A model generated the notes under the pieces. The model was not told the DNA's origin and searched no databases. It saw only the letters and a list, made by a program, of their open reading frames with translations. The position numbers and the translations under genes are program-made. This document shows, piece by piece, positions 1 to 19,004 of a stretch of 64,000 nucleotides of DNA. Within the stretch, counting starts at the first letter, position 1. Each line of letters begins with the position of its first letter. The stretch is from Tetradesmus obliquus (lineage: Eukaryota > Chlorophyta > Chlorophyceae > Sphaeropleales > Scenedesmaceae): contig CP126193.1 in the NCBI GenBank assembly GCA_030272155.1, positions 6,200,001-6,264,000 of the forward strand, read 5' to 3'.

Positions 1-9
1 CTGCAGCAG

Positions 10-713
10 GGTTCGCCTACTCAAAGGCAAACAAGGAGAAGGCAGTTATCTGGCAGGAGGAGACTCTCTATGACTACCTGCTGAACCCCAAGAAGTGAGT
101 GCTGCTGCTGCTGTGCTGCTGTGCTGCTGTGCTTGAGTCAAACAGCATGAGCAGCAAAGGCTGGACTGTGTGTAAGCTGCTGTCAGTGTGGTAGAAGATT
201 TAGCAGTGCATTGCGTGTGGCTGTTACTTCTGGTTGCCTCTGACGGTGATACATGGTTGTTGATGATCGATTGATGCATGCTCATCATGTGTGGCGCCCT
301 TGTGGTGGGGTTTGAGTAGTGGCAATACGTCGAAACTGCTGCTTTCTGTGGCGGAGCCAGGAGGCACACAGCCTCTGAACCAGCCACAGCAGGGTGCAGC
401 TGCGGCTGAAGCATCACATGTAGACATGTAGACATAGAGAAGCATCGCATATGTTGGGCCATCAACCCTGCCCTCCAGTTCTTCCTGCCAGCGCTGCACA
501 TAGCCAGTGATGGTACCACTACTGGAGTATGCAAGCAGCGCTGTCGGCTCTTGAGCAAGGCACTGACCATTGCTGCGTGCTTCTCTGTTGCCCTCCCTCT
601 GCTGCTGCTGTCATGCCAGGTACATCCCTGGCACCAAGATGGTGTTTGCAGGCCTGAAGAAGCCGGAGGAGCGCGCAAACCTGATCGCTTACATGAAGCA
701 GGCCTGCAAGTAA
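10..713 (+). CDS. Cytochrome c, 3' part (two last exons)
   Basis: Mitochondrial soluble electron carrier between complex III and complex IV. Only the last two coding exons are present: 10-94 and 620-713, joined in frame (exon 1 ends in AAGAA before a GTGAGT donor, and the acceptor CAG precedes position 620). The translation has the hallmark C-terminal half of eukaryotic cytochrome c: [14 protein letters not shown], then [20 protein letters not shown] with the axial methionine in the GTKM motif, then [15 protein letters not shown] and a TAA stop at 711-713. The first exon starts with two bases of a split glycine codon, so the haem-binding CXXCH exon lies before position 1. The 525 bp intron is rich in CTG triplets. 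Family assignment is certain; only the missing 5' end limits the model. Confidence 0.93.
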
Positions 714-1819
714 AGCGGCAGCAGCACTTACCAAACAGCAGCAGCAATGGCAGCAGCAGCAGCAATGATGCTCAGCAAGGCACGCCAGCGCAGCCGGGAG
801 TCAGCAAGCCGGACAACACGCGCAGCTGCGCATGTGCTGCATCTTGAACCAGCACATGCGCCAGCCGTGACATGCCATTGATGTGCGGCAAACAGCAGCA
901 GCGTCATGTGCTGCAACTGCTGCTCATTTTGGCATGCTTATTCTGGCTTCAGCGACCGTGATTAGCACCCGCTGCATCTGCGGCGTGCCTGCGCAGCTTG
1001 TTTGTAAGCCTGTTGCATGTGTTGCATGACTTGGGGGTTGTGTGGGGTTCTTGCACCGACACCGGGGCTGAGAGAAGTTCTTGAATGCAGCAGTTTGTTT
1101 CAAATGATGTCATTGTGGCATCTTGGTTGCGATTGCTTCTGACCTGCATTTAAGGGATTAGCGACTACTTCTGCTCTCAGGCTGAGATCCATCAGTGTCC
1201 TAGGCGACTTTCTTCATATGTCCTAGGCAGGCCTGCATGCTGGTGCAGTGTCCTTTCCCACCCACATCATGCTGTCAGCTTCAGTGACGATGGGGCTTAG
1301 CAAGCCGGCACTATTTGAAAAGCGGCAGCGTGTGCGGCAGTTACACAGCCATGTGCTCAACACAGCAGTCCAGCCATGCGTCAACCCTGCTGTCAGCTTC
1401 AACAACCCAGCTCCTGCCGAAATTTCTTGCTTGCTACAGCCTTGCCTTGTCAGCCTGCTGGTGGGTAGCATCAGCGTCCGCGCCTTAAAAAAACTCAAAA
1501 GGATACACGCCATCAGCAACCGTGACTCACGGTTCATCTCGGAGATGGCTTATGAGGCACTTGTCACACCAGAGTGCAATGGTGCTGTTGCCTTCCATGC
1601 ATCAGCAGTGCTAGTCCAGCTGAACAGGCAGCCTGAGGTCGCACGCCAGCGCAGCAACAACCTCGAGCACCCATGTCAACAGCCCAGCCTTGCAGCAACA
1701 TCAGACGCAGCTGGCGAAGCAACCAACCATTGTTGTACACCTCTGTTGCTTTAACACTCTCGAACATGCAAGCAGTTCGCTCCACAGGCAGCACCATAAC
1801 AGCACCGCCACGCGTACCG
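714..1819. other. Convergent 3' region between cytochrome c and kinesin-2
   Basis: The two flanking genes face each other, so this 1.1 kb should hold both 3' UTRs. Open frames here (for example 1248-1754 on the plus strand) show no domain and no credible splice partners. A TTACA at 1341-1345 could be the minus-strand TGTAA poly(A) signal of the kinesin gene. I see nothing else that can be supported. Confidence 0.5.
1003..1007 (+). terminator. Candidate poly(A) signal TGTAA for cytochrome c
   Basis: TGTAA, the usual chlorophyte polyadenylation signal, lies 290 nt after the cytochrome c stop. Position and motif are the only support. Confidence 0.3.
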
Positions 1820-2107
1820 CTACCGCCGCCGGCTCGCGCTGCTGCCCGGCCGCTGCTGCGCCCCACCACCCACCCCTTGCCGCTGCTGCTGCTGCATCGC
1901 ATAACCCCCCACACCCTCTGGCCCCACTAGGTGCAGCTGCTGCTGCGGGCTCCCAGGCGGCCCCATCAGCAGGATGTGGCCATCCTCCCAGAAGGCTGCG
2001 TCTATGGCTGCTTGTGCGCGCGGGTCTGGCGCGCCAGTCTCCTGCAGCACGTCGAATGTGACGCGCTCCGGCATGTCTAGTTCTAGCGCCAGGATGTTCT
2101 CACTCCT

Positions 2108-2140
<33 letters not shown>

Positions 2141-5100
2141 TGAGACCTTACGTGAAAGGCCGTGCAGCAGGCCGCAATGTCTGAGAATTGGCTGTCACAT
2201 GCGGCATTTGGGTGATTGCACAGTGCAACAAGTGCTGCCATGCAGGTGTCACTGCCCGTGCCAGCAAGCAGCTCAGCAGCAAGCAGCTGCGCTGCACACA
2301 CAACACACACCTGAACCGCGGGTTCATGTCACCCGCCAATGCAGCCGCCTTGGTGAAGTTGCTGGTGGGCCGCCGCGCCCCAGGCACTGCAACTGGCCGG
2401 CAGCTGCCTGGCATAACCCCAGCACCCCACCCCTGCTGCTGCTGCTGCTGCTGCTGTTGCTGCTGCCCTCTGTGCTTGCTGCTCGGGCTGCTGCCTCTGC
2501 TGCCAGCGCTGCCTGCTGATGCTGCTGCTGCCAGTTGGCTGTAGCTGCTGCTGCCGCCGCCACTGAATGCTGCTGCAGGGTTGGGGTCACTGAGCCGCTC
2601 CAGCACCCACATCTCTGCCTCATCGTCCCAGTGCGCACGCTGCAGCACCTGATCAACCTCCTCCTGCAACAGATGCACACATACACACATACTCGGTAAG
2701 CCCGCAACGCATGACGAGTTGCCTCAGCGTGAAGCAATTGCGCCTGACTCAAAACTGTCACACAAGCATGGGCGTTGCCAGAACACATGCTGCATGGCAG
2801 CCTCGCGGTCACTGCATGGTCACTCCCAAGCAGTGCTGGACCCAACCAGCCTGATCAAATTGTATGATGCCACACCCAGCCACGCCCCCACCTGTGGTAT
2901 GAATGCGCTGATGACCGCGTCTTTGAGCAGCATCTGCTGCCCCAGCAGCCGGATGGAGTCCAGCAGGTCCTCCTTCTCAGCCTGGAACTCGCGGTACAGG
3001 TCCTGCACCTCAGCGTCAACACTCTGCAGCAGCAGCAGCAGCAGCAGCAGCAATGTCGCTTAAAACACTGCTTCTGCTAGCAGCACTCGTCAAATCACAT
3101 TGGAATGATGACGGATGCTTCAACGCCGCCTGACTGAGTATGAGGTATCTGGAACAGGGCGAGCATGAGGCATATGCCGCATAGTTTGATGCATGCATCA
3201 CAAGGCCGCCGTGGAACGCACCTGGTAGCGCTTCCACAGCTTCTTGAGCTTCTTCGTCTTCTCCGCCGCCTCCTCAGCCAGGCTGCTGAACTTGTGGCCC
3301 ACCTCCAGCGCAGCCTCTTCCACACGCGCAATCTCAGCAGCGGCAGCAGCCTCCTCGGCGCGCCTGAATGCGCCCAGGAAAGCACAAAAGACACACGCAG
3401 GGCAGACAAGTGAGTGTCCATTTGACTTGCTTTGCGTTGTTTCACCCCCAGCGCAGCCTCCTCCACGCGCGCGATCTCAGCGGCAGCGGCAGCAGCCTCC
3501 TCGGCGCGCCTGAAATAAGCACAGCAGAATGAAGCAGACACACACAGGCCAGACGCATGGGTGCGCAATTGACTTGATGTGATGTGTTTCACCTCCAGCG
3601 CAGCCTCCTCCACACGCGCAATCTCAGCAGCAGCCGCAGCCTCATCGGCACGCCTGATCACGCAGAGTGGGATGGACACGCACAGTGCAACAGCCATAAC
3701 CAACGCTTGAGTGTTCAGGTGTCACAACTGAGGCACAAGATAGCCAGCCGCAGCCGGGCAGACATCCACCAGCAAGACAGCTGCACGCCAGCAGCAGCGC
3801 AGTTGCAATGCAGGCATCTCCACACGCCTGCACAAAAGCACCCCCTGCGTGCACTCCATCATGTGCATGCACTCCATCATGTGCATGACACAGCCGCGCC
3901 CACCTGCGCTGCAGCTCCTGCTCGCGCCGCGCCAGCTGCTCCTCCTTCTTGCGCGTGACCTGCACCAGGCCGCCACGCGCCTCGCCCTTCAGGATCTTGC
4001 CCTCCATGGCGCGCAGCCGCGCCTGCACAGCCACACGCATGCAGCGGCAGGGTCACTGAATTACATTACATTACATTACATGCTCCACTCAACGAGGAGT
4101 GGGAACCCCAGTCAGGAGCCAACGAGAGGCTCAGAGGGAATTACTTTGTGCATGGCACAACAGCGGCAGCGTCTTGCTGTGGACCTTGCCTTCCTTACTG
4201 CGGCATGCACACACATGAAAGGAGGGATTGACATGTGTGCGGTCATGTACGGAAGTACCACATGTTGGCAGTGCCCTGTTACCAATCCCTTCAGGATCTC
4301 GCGCTCCATGGCGCGCAGCCGCGCCTGCAGCATGCGCAACACATGACATGCGGGGTCGATGTGTGTACCACGTGCAAGTGGTTAAATAGCACGCGTTGGC
4401 AATACCCTGCCATCATGACCGCCAGAAGTCTAGTGCGGCAGCTGCCCATGCCATCGATGACAAGCCAAACAACGTCACCAAGTGCTACCTGATCACGTGT
4501 ACAGCATGCCATGACAAAGATCCACCCTGAATGTTGCACTGCTTGCACCTCCTTGGCTACCTGTTGCTGCTGCGAAGCGTACGCGCTGCACCCACGGGTC
4601 AAACTACAGGCAAGCTGCAGGCATGCTGCCGCTGCTGATTGCTTGCTGCCTCCGCTCACCGCAAGCTCCGCCTTCTGCTGCGCCAGCTGCTCGCCCTCCT
4701 GCGCTGCTTTCGCCAGCTTCTCCTGCAGCTGCCGCTGCTTGCGCTCGTAGCGCACCGCGTCCTGCTCCGCTGCCTGTGCTGCTGCCTCCAGCCTGGCTGC
4801 CTCTGCTGCAGCCTTGGCCTCGGTCTCTGCAGCAACCTGCAGCAGGGCAAGCGCCACACGCCAGTAAGCTTACGGATGGCGCAGCTTTCAAAAACAAAAG
4901 GAACAAAGGTGGACAATCCTCTCACTGTACTCATTACCTAGTGCATGCAAGGTATTGTTTTGAATACAGTATCCAGGCAGAGCAAGGACAGCTGGCATGG
5001 AGCATAACGGAAATGGTGATGCCGTTGCCAGCACACACAGATGCCACAGATGCATCAGTACAAGGTTGAGGCCCACCTGCGCCAGCTGCTCCTGCGTGAG

Positions 5101-6498
5101 CTCCTTGCCGCCGCTGCTGGCTGCCAGCTGCGCGTGCAGCTCTGAGGCGATTTGCTGCTTCAACTGCTCAAGCTCCTGCGGGTCCAGCGGCTTGGGCACC
5201 TGCAGCAGCAGCGGCAGCGGCGGCGGCGGCGGTGGCAGCAGCGGCAGCAGCAGAAGCGGCAGATGTGACAGCAGCAGGTGTGCATACAACTGCGGCAGTG
5301 CAGCTGGCTGTCGTGCGCCGCCGCTGACCAACAGCAGCAAGCTGAAGTAGAGAAGCAGAAGCAACAGCGTAGCCGCTGCTCAGAGTTCTTGCCAACAGCT
5401 CTCACCTGCCTGCTCGTACAGACACGCGCTTTGCACATGCTGCTGGTCACAGCAATACTGGTTGCACAGCAGAGCCGCAAGGCAGGCCTGCTGCTGCTCA
5501 CCTGCACCACCTTCTCCACGTGCATGTGGCCCTCTGCATCCGTCACCAGCTCGCCACCACCACCGCCAGACTCTGCCGCCTGCAAATGCACAGCAAGCGA
5601 TGCAGCCAGTCAGCCCACAGCCATCAGCTATCAGCCTGCCAGGTCAGCAACAACAATCTGTCCACACACACAATCCATCACACTTACAATTGCCTGCTGC
5701 TGACAAGAAATCGAATACATCCAGCACAGTTCAACCATAGAGAAGTAATCTGCTGCAGATGCCAGTCGCTGCAGGTGACATGTGCAGCACATATAAGCAT
5801 GCAGCTCTGTTGTGCGTCAGCAAAGCATGGTCCGCACGGTACGGTGCGCTGTCGCAGATGCCAGCCGCTGCAAGTCACATGTGCCGCCTACACAAACATG
5901 CAGCTGCGTTTTGCAGCAGTGCATCATCCCCCGCACCGTGAGCGCGGCCTTGAGGCGCTGTATCTCCTCCTGGAACTCGCGCAGCATGGCGTCCTTGGGG
6001 TCCTCGTTGATGCGCGGCTTGTTGGTGATGTTCTTGGCCCTGGCACGGCAGCAGCAGCAGCAGAATGGGTGCGTCAGAGTGGCTGCAAGCCTGATGTTCA
6101 CTCATGACTTGAGCTGTGAGCCTGCCAGCATCGAGCTTGCATTGAGCTTGCTGCCTTTGATGAAGGCGGCGCGCCACAGGCCCAGCACCTTTTTACATAC
6201 GGGGCTGTCTCAGAGCCCTTCATGCTACAGGCTGGTGCCCCGATAGCGACAAATGCTGCATGCTGCAGGTCCAACTGCACCCCTGTACAACACAGCATGG
6301 CCCCATGCTGCTGCTGTTCAGAATGCCTGCATCTCACCTGTTGGCGTAGCGCAGCGTGCTGAGCGTCTCGTCATAGTTCCAGTCTGCGGGGCCCACATTG
6401 GCCACCATGACCGTCTTGGTGTTGCCGCCCAGGCTGTCCTGCAGCAGCCGCGTCAGCTTGGAGTCGCGGTAGGGGATGTGGCCTAATGCAGCATCAAC

Positions 6499-6539
<41 letters not shown>

Positions 6540-8501
6540 GATGGTTTGACCGTTTATATCAGGCATTATACAAAGCTGACATAGGCAGCCAGCGGTCATT
6601 ATCAGCATCACGAGTGTGGGGTGGTTTATGAGGGTGAGCGCTTGCAAATGCGTGTCGCAGACAGAGCTGCCTGCTCTGCAAGCTGTAGTCCATGCATCCT
6701 TGCCGGTGTTCAGATGCATGCATCAGCGCTGCTTTGAGGACGCATCCTGCAGGGTTGCGGCAACTCTGGTGTAGCTCGCACACTGCTTGCTTGCTCTGCA
6801 CCGTGGCATTGCTTGCGTCCAAGCAGGCAGCTTTCATACACAGAAACCGCAGCAGCTGCGCAGCGCTGCAGGTGCTGCCACGCACCGCTTTTGCTGTCCA
6901 CCAATGCGCTGATGACATTGCCCAGTGCACTGAGCGACAGGTTGATCTTGGTGGCCTCTTTGAGCCGGTCACCTGGCAGAAACAGCACAGCAGCATGTGC
7001 TACGGTCATTGACGGTTGATGCGTTCTAGTGGCAGCTGCAGCACCAACTGTCTTGCAGGAAACATGTGACCCTACAGTGGAAGTGCTGCTATGCCTGTCA
7101 GCTGCTGCCTGGGTTGGCTACAAGACAGAGTTAAGCTGATTGGTTTCTAAGCTGGAGCCACACCTGTTGCCCCTGTCTTGCTCTGCCGTTCGCTGCCTGC
7201 CAAGTCTACCAAGTTCAACTTGCCCACTCGCACATGGCCATCCTGCAGCAAGCATTGACAGTGTTGGTGAGAGTCCCTGTTGCTTGACTAGCACGCGGCA
7301 TCATGGGGTATTCAGGTGCTTTCACAGCTGCAGCTGCAGCTTGAGCTGCTTTGCTTGCATTTGCTTCAGTTGTGCACAGCCAGGAGACCATTACTGTGAT
7401 GGTTCATATGTCCAATACAAATTGCTGCTACTCCTGCTGCTGCTGCCCCTGCTCCTGCTTCTGCTATTGCTGTTGCTGCTCCTTGTGTCTCTTTCATGCA
7501 AGTGTCCAAGATGTCGTCACTTACTGATGCTGGTCCTTGCTCAATGGTCTCTATGGTGATGGTGAACACAGAGTGCGAGCGTGAGCTGTCCTGGTTCATC
7601 AGGGTGGCTCCAACAGACCTGTTCTTCTTGCCAACCTGCAAGACAGCACAGCCGAATGGTATGTGATGCACACAGCACCTACTGCTTGCCACCATCATTG
7701 CGCAAGGGCAGAAACTCAAGTCCACATTGTGCACAGCTGTTGGCCTGTGTCCGTAACGCCAAACGGTCCATCTCCAGCTGCTTGCGCTACAGCAATCACC
7801 GTGTCTCGCTGCAGCTGGGTGTCCTGTTCTGCTGTGCAGCTGTCAGTGCTCTGCTGCGGAGTAGCAGCTGCATCATGCGTCTGCTGCTGCACTGCAGGTG
7901 ACCATCTCACCTCCAGCACATTGCGGATTTCCGGCACACTCTTCACAACAAAGGCGTTCAGCCCCTTGACATACACGCCGCTGTCTTTGCTCTCCTTTAG
8001 CTCTAGCTTATCCTTTGGGCTCTTTGACAGCAGATCCCTGATCTCCTCATTGTAAATCTCCAGGAACGACGCCCGCACCAAGTACTGTATGTTGGAGCTG
8101 CCCTCTATCGCAGAGAATATATGTTCAAATGACTGTGGGATGATTCCCTGCTGGCTAGGTTCTGCTGCATAGCCTTCCATCGTGTGTGTTTTGCCTGTGC
8201 CTGTCTGGCCGTATGCAAAAATGGTGCCATTGTAGCCCTCCAGCGTGCTGTTAACAATGCCTGCTGCTGTGCTTTCATAGACTTCCTTTTGCGTTGACTC
8301 CCAGTCAAACACAGAGTCAAAGGTAAAAGACTTTGGTGGGTCGGTAGCATCTGCTTTTGAGTTGCGCAGCACCACCTGCCCTGACTTCCTGTCCATGTCA
8401 ACGATGCGTGTGCGGCCATCTGCCTTCTCCCGTTCGTTGAGCGGGCGGCAACGAACCACCACACGCACGCACTCCGCATCTGCTTTACTGTGCTGACCCA
8501 T
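1820..8501 (-). CDS. Kinesin-2 motor subunit (KIF3/FLA8/FLA10 type)
   Basis: Plus-end-directed microtubule motor subunit; kinesin-2 drives anterograde intraflagellar transport. Fourteen exons: 8501-7911, 7635-7525, 7242-7164, 6972-6886, 6482-6338, 6039-5937, 5579-5502, 5199-5077, 4836-4660, 4022-3904, 3363-3222, 3023-2892, 2663-2311, 2105-1820. They sum to 2526 nt (841 aa) with every phase consistent. The N-terminal motor domain carries the P-loop GQTGTGKT at residues 98-105, switch I NQDSSRSH, switch II VDLAGSE and the neck sequence [22 protein letters not shown] long coiled coil follows, then the kinesin-2 block KTKKLKKLW and the QQMLLKD segment. The tail holds an 11-residue glutamine run in exon 13. 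The first ATG, at 8501, just precedes the motor domain. The length is close to the roughly 790 aa usual for algal FLA10. I cannot separate FLA8 from FLA10 by eye. Confidence 0.93.
3444..3658 (-). repeat. Two edge copies of kinesin exon 11 head
   Basis: Positions 3594-3658 and 3444-3513 each repeat the first ~65 bases of exon 11 (3363-3222), encoding [19 protein letters not shown], and each has its own CAG acceptor. Both stop at a GTGAAA-type sequence and lack the rest of the exon. Splicing either copy into the mRNA would shift the frame, so I treat them as non-coding. Confidence 0.8.
4059..4080. repeat. ATTAC microsatellite in kinesin intron
   Basis: About four tandem ATTAC/TACAT pentamers lie in the intron upstream of exon 10. 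Confidence 0.8.
4283..4336 (-). repeat. Edge copy of kinesin exon 10 head
   Basis: The sequence repeats the start of exon 10 (from 4022), including its acceptor and the peptide [13 protein letters not shown], then diverges. It lies about 310 bp upstream of the real exon inside the same intron. Confidence 0.75.
5755..5925. repeat. Tandem ~100 bp repeat in kinesin intron 6
   Basis: Two diverged units share a GCAGATGCCAG start, a GTGC core and an ACATGCAGCT end (about 5755-5818 and 5853-5920). They lie downstream of exon 6 (6039-5937) and contain no recognisable exon piece. Confidence 0.6.
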
Positions 8502-9680
8502 GCTGATTGCCTGCTGGGCCTGGTGCACTCCCAAGTCAGGGCTGCCTGCTGCTGCTCATGTAGCTGCAGCTGTAGTGCCTTTACACGCCCATGCACTCTG
8601 CGATTAGTGTCAAGTGTGCGTGACAGTGTTTTAACGCTTATTACGTGCAATCGATGTACATCGCTTCAGCTCTTGTCGCAAAACAGGCCTCTGACCAGTC
8701 GATTGTGGTTATTGCTGACACCAGCAAGCACGATCGGGACAATTTCTCATTAACACGTTTACGCTCAGCTCTGATGACAGAATCTGCGAAGAATTCAGCT
8801 TGACGGTCACACATTCAAACCCTAGTCCCACTAAGCTATTGACGTGTCATGAAAGTTGTCCTGACCCATCGGCATATGCAATGCCAGTTACTCGTCAGAG
8901 CACAATGGAAAGGGTCACAGTCAAGGCACAGCAACAAACGGCACGGTGGCAACAGGAGCAGTAATAACACGGCCACCCTGTGGAGGTGCTGCAGCATGCT
9001 GCAGGGCACCAAGCCTGCAGTCAAGCTGAGCATCAGAGTACTCTTGCACACTTGCCAGGGTCTCTCGCCTTTGCACTGATTGACTGCAAACCCTTGGGAT
9101 TCCTGCAGGAGCCGACTGCTGTCATTAAGGCTTAGATCACAACGTCTCATGCAGTGTGTTTGGCATGCTGCAGCCCCAGCGCTGGAGCAACAGTTCCGCA
9201 CAGTACTGTAGTGGCGCGGCACATCACCACCATGTGCACCACACACATATCTGTCCAGTCAAAATCGTTCAACAAATATGTACAAAAGCCATTTGAACAG
9301 CCATAGTTGCTGCTGCCGCCCACGCCAAGATGCACAACACACGCGCAGCGCACTCACAGTTCCCACTGCCGAGTCCCCAAAATGCTTTGGGTGTCGCGCT
9401 GTCAACGGTTGCCTGCCAGCACTGCACCGCCAAGCCCCGGTTTTCCGTGGTAGCTGTCATGGCTGCAAGTGCGTCCCTTTGCTGCAGCCACCTGCTGCAG
9501 CCACACATTGCCGCCAGTGCCAAAACTGCTGCCACAGCCGCTACTGCTGCTGCAGCTGCTTCAGCTCGCGTCACTGCCGCTGCGGCGACCACACATGGCC
9601 GCTGCCATTGCCACCACTGCCGAGACAGCCGTGGTTGCTGCTTCAGGGCGCATCACTGCGCTGCTGCTGCTGCTGCTGCT
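8502..9680. other. Intergenic: kinesin-2 promoter and RBBP4 3' UTR
   Basis: Both neighbours are on the minus strand, so this 1.2 kb should hold the RBBP4 3' UTR and the kinesin-2 promoter. No open frame shows a domain. No TATA box or other named element can be supported. Confidence 0.5.
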
Positions 9681-16512
<6,832 letters not shown>

Positions 16513-16912
16513 TGTGTATTATTCTTACTGCACTAGTCGTCTCTACCGGAAAAAGAGGTAGGGAAGATGGCGTTGTGGGCACAGCACAGCACACCGTGAT
16601 CAGCAGCTACTCGGCTCTTCACTTACGCTTGTTGACATAGAAATTGCCAGTGTTACGCTGTTTTGGCTGTGAAGCAGCATGGCACACCAGCAGTTGTCAT
16701 GTCACAGGCAGCGGTTCGGCTTTTGAAATCAGGGGTGTTCCATTTCAGGTTTTTGGCTCCTCGTGAAAGAAATTTCATGAAATCTGAAATGAAATGAAAA
16801 GTGAAACGCGGAACGTGTAATAGTGAAAGATGGCTGAGCAGCAGCAACAACCAGCGGGCGGGCAAGTTCAAACTGCAAGCTAGGAGTGGCTGGACAGCAT
16901 CATAGAAGACGA

Positions 16913-16943
<31 letters not shown>

Positions 16944-17634
16944 GGAGAGGGGGAGGAGCAGCAGCAGGGGTAGCGCAGCATGCTAGCTGGATCATGACAC
17001 AAGATGAGCAGCAGCAGAGTGGCACTGAGCTGGGAATGTGGCTTTGTTTTGCATATGTTCATGCTTGCTTGTGCTAACCGGTGATGTGTACAGTTATTGT
17101 TGGCATAAGTTGATGATGATGATGATGATGATGAGTTGGTCTTGACAGGAGCGCCCTCCTGCCCCCCACGTGGCAGCAAGCTGCAGGGAGCGTCTTGCAG
17201 TTCACTGCAGTAGGTTGCTTTGCATGGGTTCCAGGGGCCTCTGCTATGCTGTAACCCCTAAAAGATATATTGCAATGCTAATCGACTATTTCTGATATAT
17301 CCTTGCGTGAGCCAACGCGTTCCTCGCTCTCCAAAAGCCCATTTCGCTGTCATTTCACTTCGCGCAGTGGAGCCCAGATCGATTGAAATTTGAAATGAAA
17401 TTTCAGTGAAATTACTGAAACAACTAAAAGTGAAATCTGTAACGGCACACCCCTGTTTGAAATCGAGCGCCTAAAGTATGGTGCAGATATTGGCGCGGAA
17501 CAGGGAGTCCTGTGCTATGATGGCATTAGATTATCGTATCAAGGAATTGCTGTAACCTCACAGTGCCTTGCAGGGCCGTGTGTCCATTAAGCTGCTGCCA
17601 GGGGTGAAGCTGGTTCTAGCACTTCCTGCCAAGC
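16513..17634. other. Divergent promoter region RBBP4 / MRNIP-like
   Basis: The start codons of the two divergent genes are 1.1 kb apart, and 726 bp of that is the hAT element. What remains is about 217 bp upstream of RBBP4 and about 180 bp upstream of the MRNIP-like gene. I see no defined promoter motif. Confidence 0.55.
16730..17455. mobile_element. hAT-type non-autonomous DNA transposon (MITE)
   Basis: The 726 bp element is bounded by an exact 8 bp target duplication TTTGAAAT (16722-16729 and 17456-17463). Its inverted ends start CAGGGGTGT and share about 18 of 22 positions. An 8 bp duplication and CAGGG-type ends are the signature of the hAT superfamily. Subterminal regions are rich in TGAAATTTCA-like palindromes. 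The interior holds (CAG)n and (GAT)n runs and no transposase, so it is non-autonomous. It sits between the divergent RBBP4 and MRNIP genes and ends 180 bp before the MRNIP start codon, so it may contribute promoter sequence. Confidence 0.9.
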
Positions 17635-18961
17635 ATGCCACAGACATTTCTGGCACTACAATGCTCTTTCTGCGAGGCCTATCAGGCAAGGTGGACGAAA
17701 ACGGCCTTTGTGGCTGCATGCTAGCAGTATATCCAGGCTGGGCCGCATGCCAGGCTTGGGTCACTAGGCTACAGCAGAGTGCCGTGTTTCTTGTACGTGG
17801 TGCACTGTTTGCAGTGAACCTATAAATCCAGCCACTAGATGGGTTGATTTGGTGTCACGGCTGCCATGCGCTGTGTGCATGAGGGCATCTGTCCTGTTCT
17901 GTGCAGCACCCTCCGACTGCACATTTGCTTCCCCTGTCCTGCAGGTGACGCTGGATAAAGCCTCCAAAAAGTTCTCCTGTGCCATCTGCTGCCAGAAGCA
18001 ATCCTTCAAAACCATCCATGCCATCAGCAACTCAGCAAAGGACTGCAGGAAAGTGGTGCAGGAGCTCAATGAGCTCCGCGGGGAAAGAGACAGGCAGCTG
18101 GGCAGCGAAGAGACAGCAGCAGCCTTAGAACACACATTAACAGCAGCAACAGCTGCCGCAGCAGGCTGTCCTGCAAGCAGCGGCAGTGCAGCACAGCAGC
18201 AATTAGTTGCCTGGGATGAGTTTGCTGAGCCAAACGATGAAGCTGGCCTGGAAGAAGATGACAGCTGGCTTGCAGGAACTGGCGAGTTTGTGACAACCCT
18301 GCCAGACAGCAACAGAGTCGCAGGAGGCAAGCGGCGCGGCAAGGCAGCAGATGCAGGCGATGGTACTGCTGTATACAAGCAGCCGCGCTACGGGCAGGGG
18401 CGAGGCAAGCAACAGATGCAGCAGCAGCAGCAGCAGGAGGTCCGCCGTGCGGCGCCGCTGTCACGCGTACCTCCACAATCCAGATACCAGCAGCAATCAA
18501 GAGCGCCCCGACCTCATCCGCAGCAGCAGCAGCAGCAGCCATGGCACCCTCAACGTAACCCTGCGTGGCAGCCCCAGGTTCAGCAGCAGCAGCAGCAGCA
18601 GCATCCCTGGAATGCTCCCGCACAGCCGCACAACCGAGCACCACAGCAGCAGCAGCAACAGCAGCAGTGGCTCAGCAATGGGCAACACATGCCAGCCAAC
18701 ACATGTCTGGGTGGCCCAGCAGGCATTGGTACGGCGCAGCACAGCAGCAGCACAGCTGGCTGGTCCCAGCCCAATGTAGCCCCATGGCAAGGTGCTGCAG
18801 CCACTCAACACCACCCACAACAGCAGCAGCAGCAGGTGCAGCAGGTGCAGCAGCAGGCATGGCGGAAGCCTCCGCTTGGCAGCACCTTGGCCGCAGCGAA
18901 GCAGCACCAGCAGCAGCAAGGAGGGCAGGGATACAGCATGGGCAACTGCAGCAGAGTTGAC

Positions 18962-19004
<43 letters not shown>

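Noticed and set aside
3594..3658. Mutually exclusive exons in the kinesin coiled coil
   Set aside because: The outer copies enter and leave in different phases and lack the second half of the exon, so they cannot replace exon 11.
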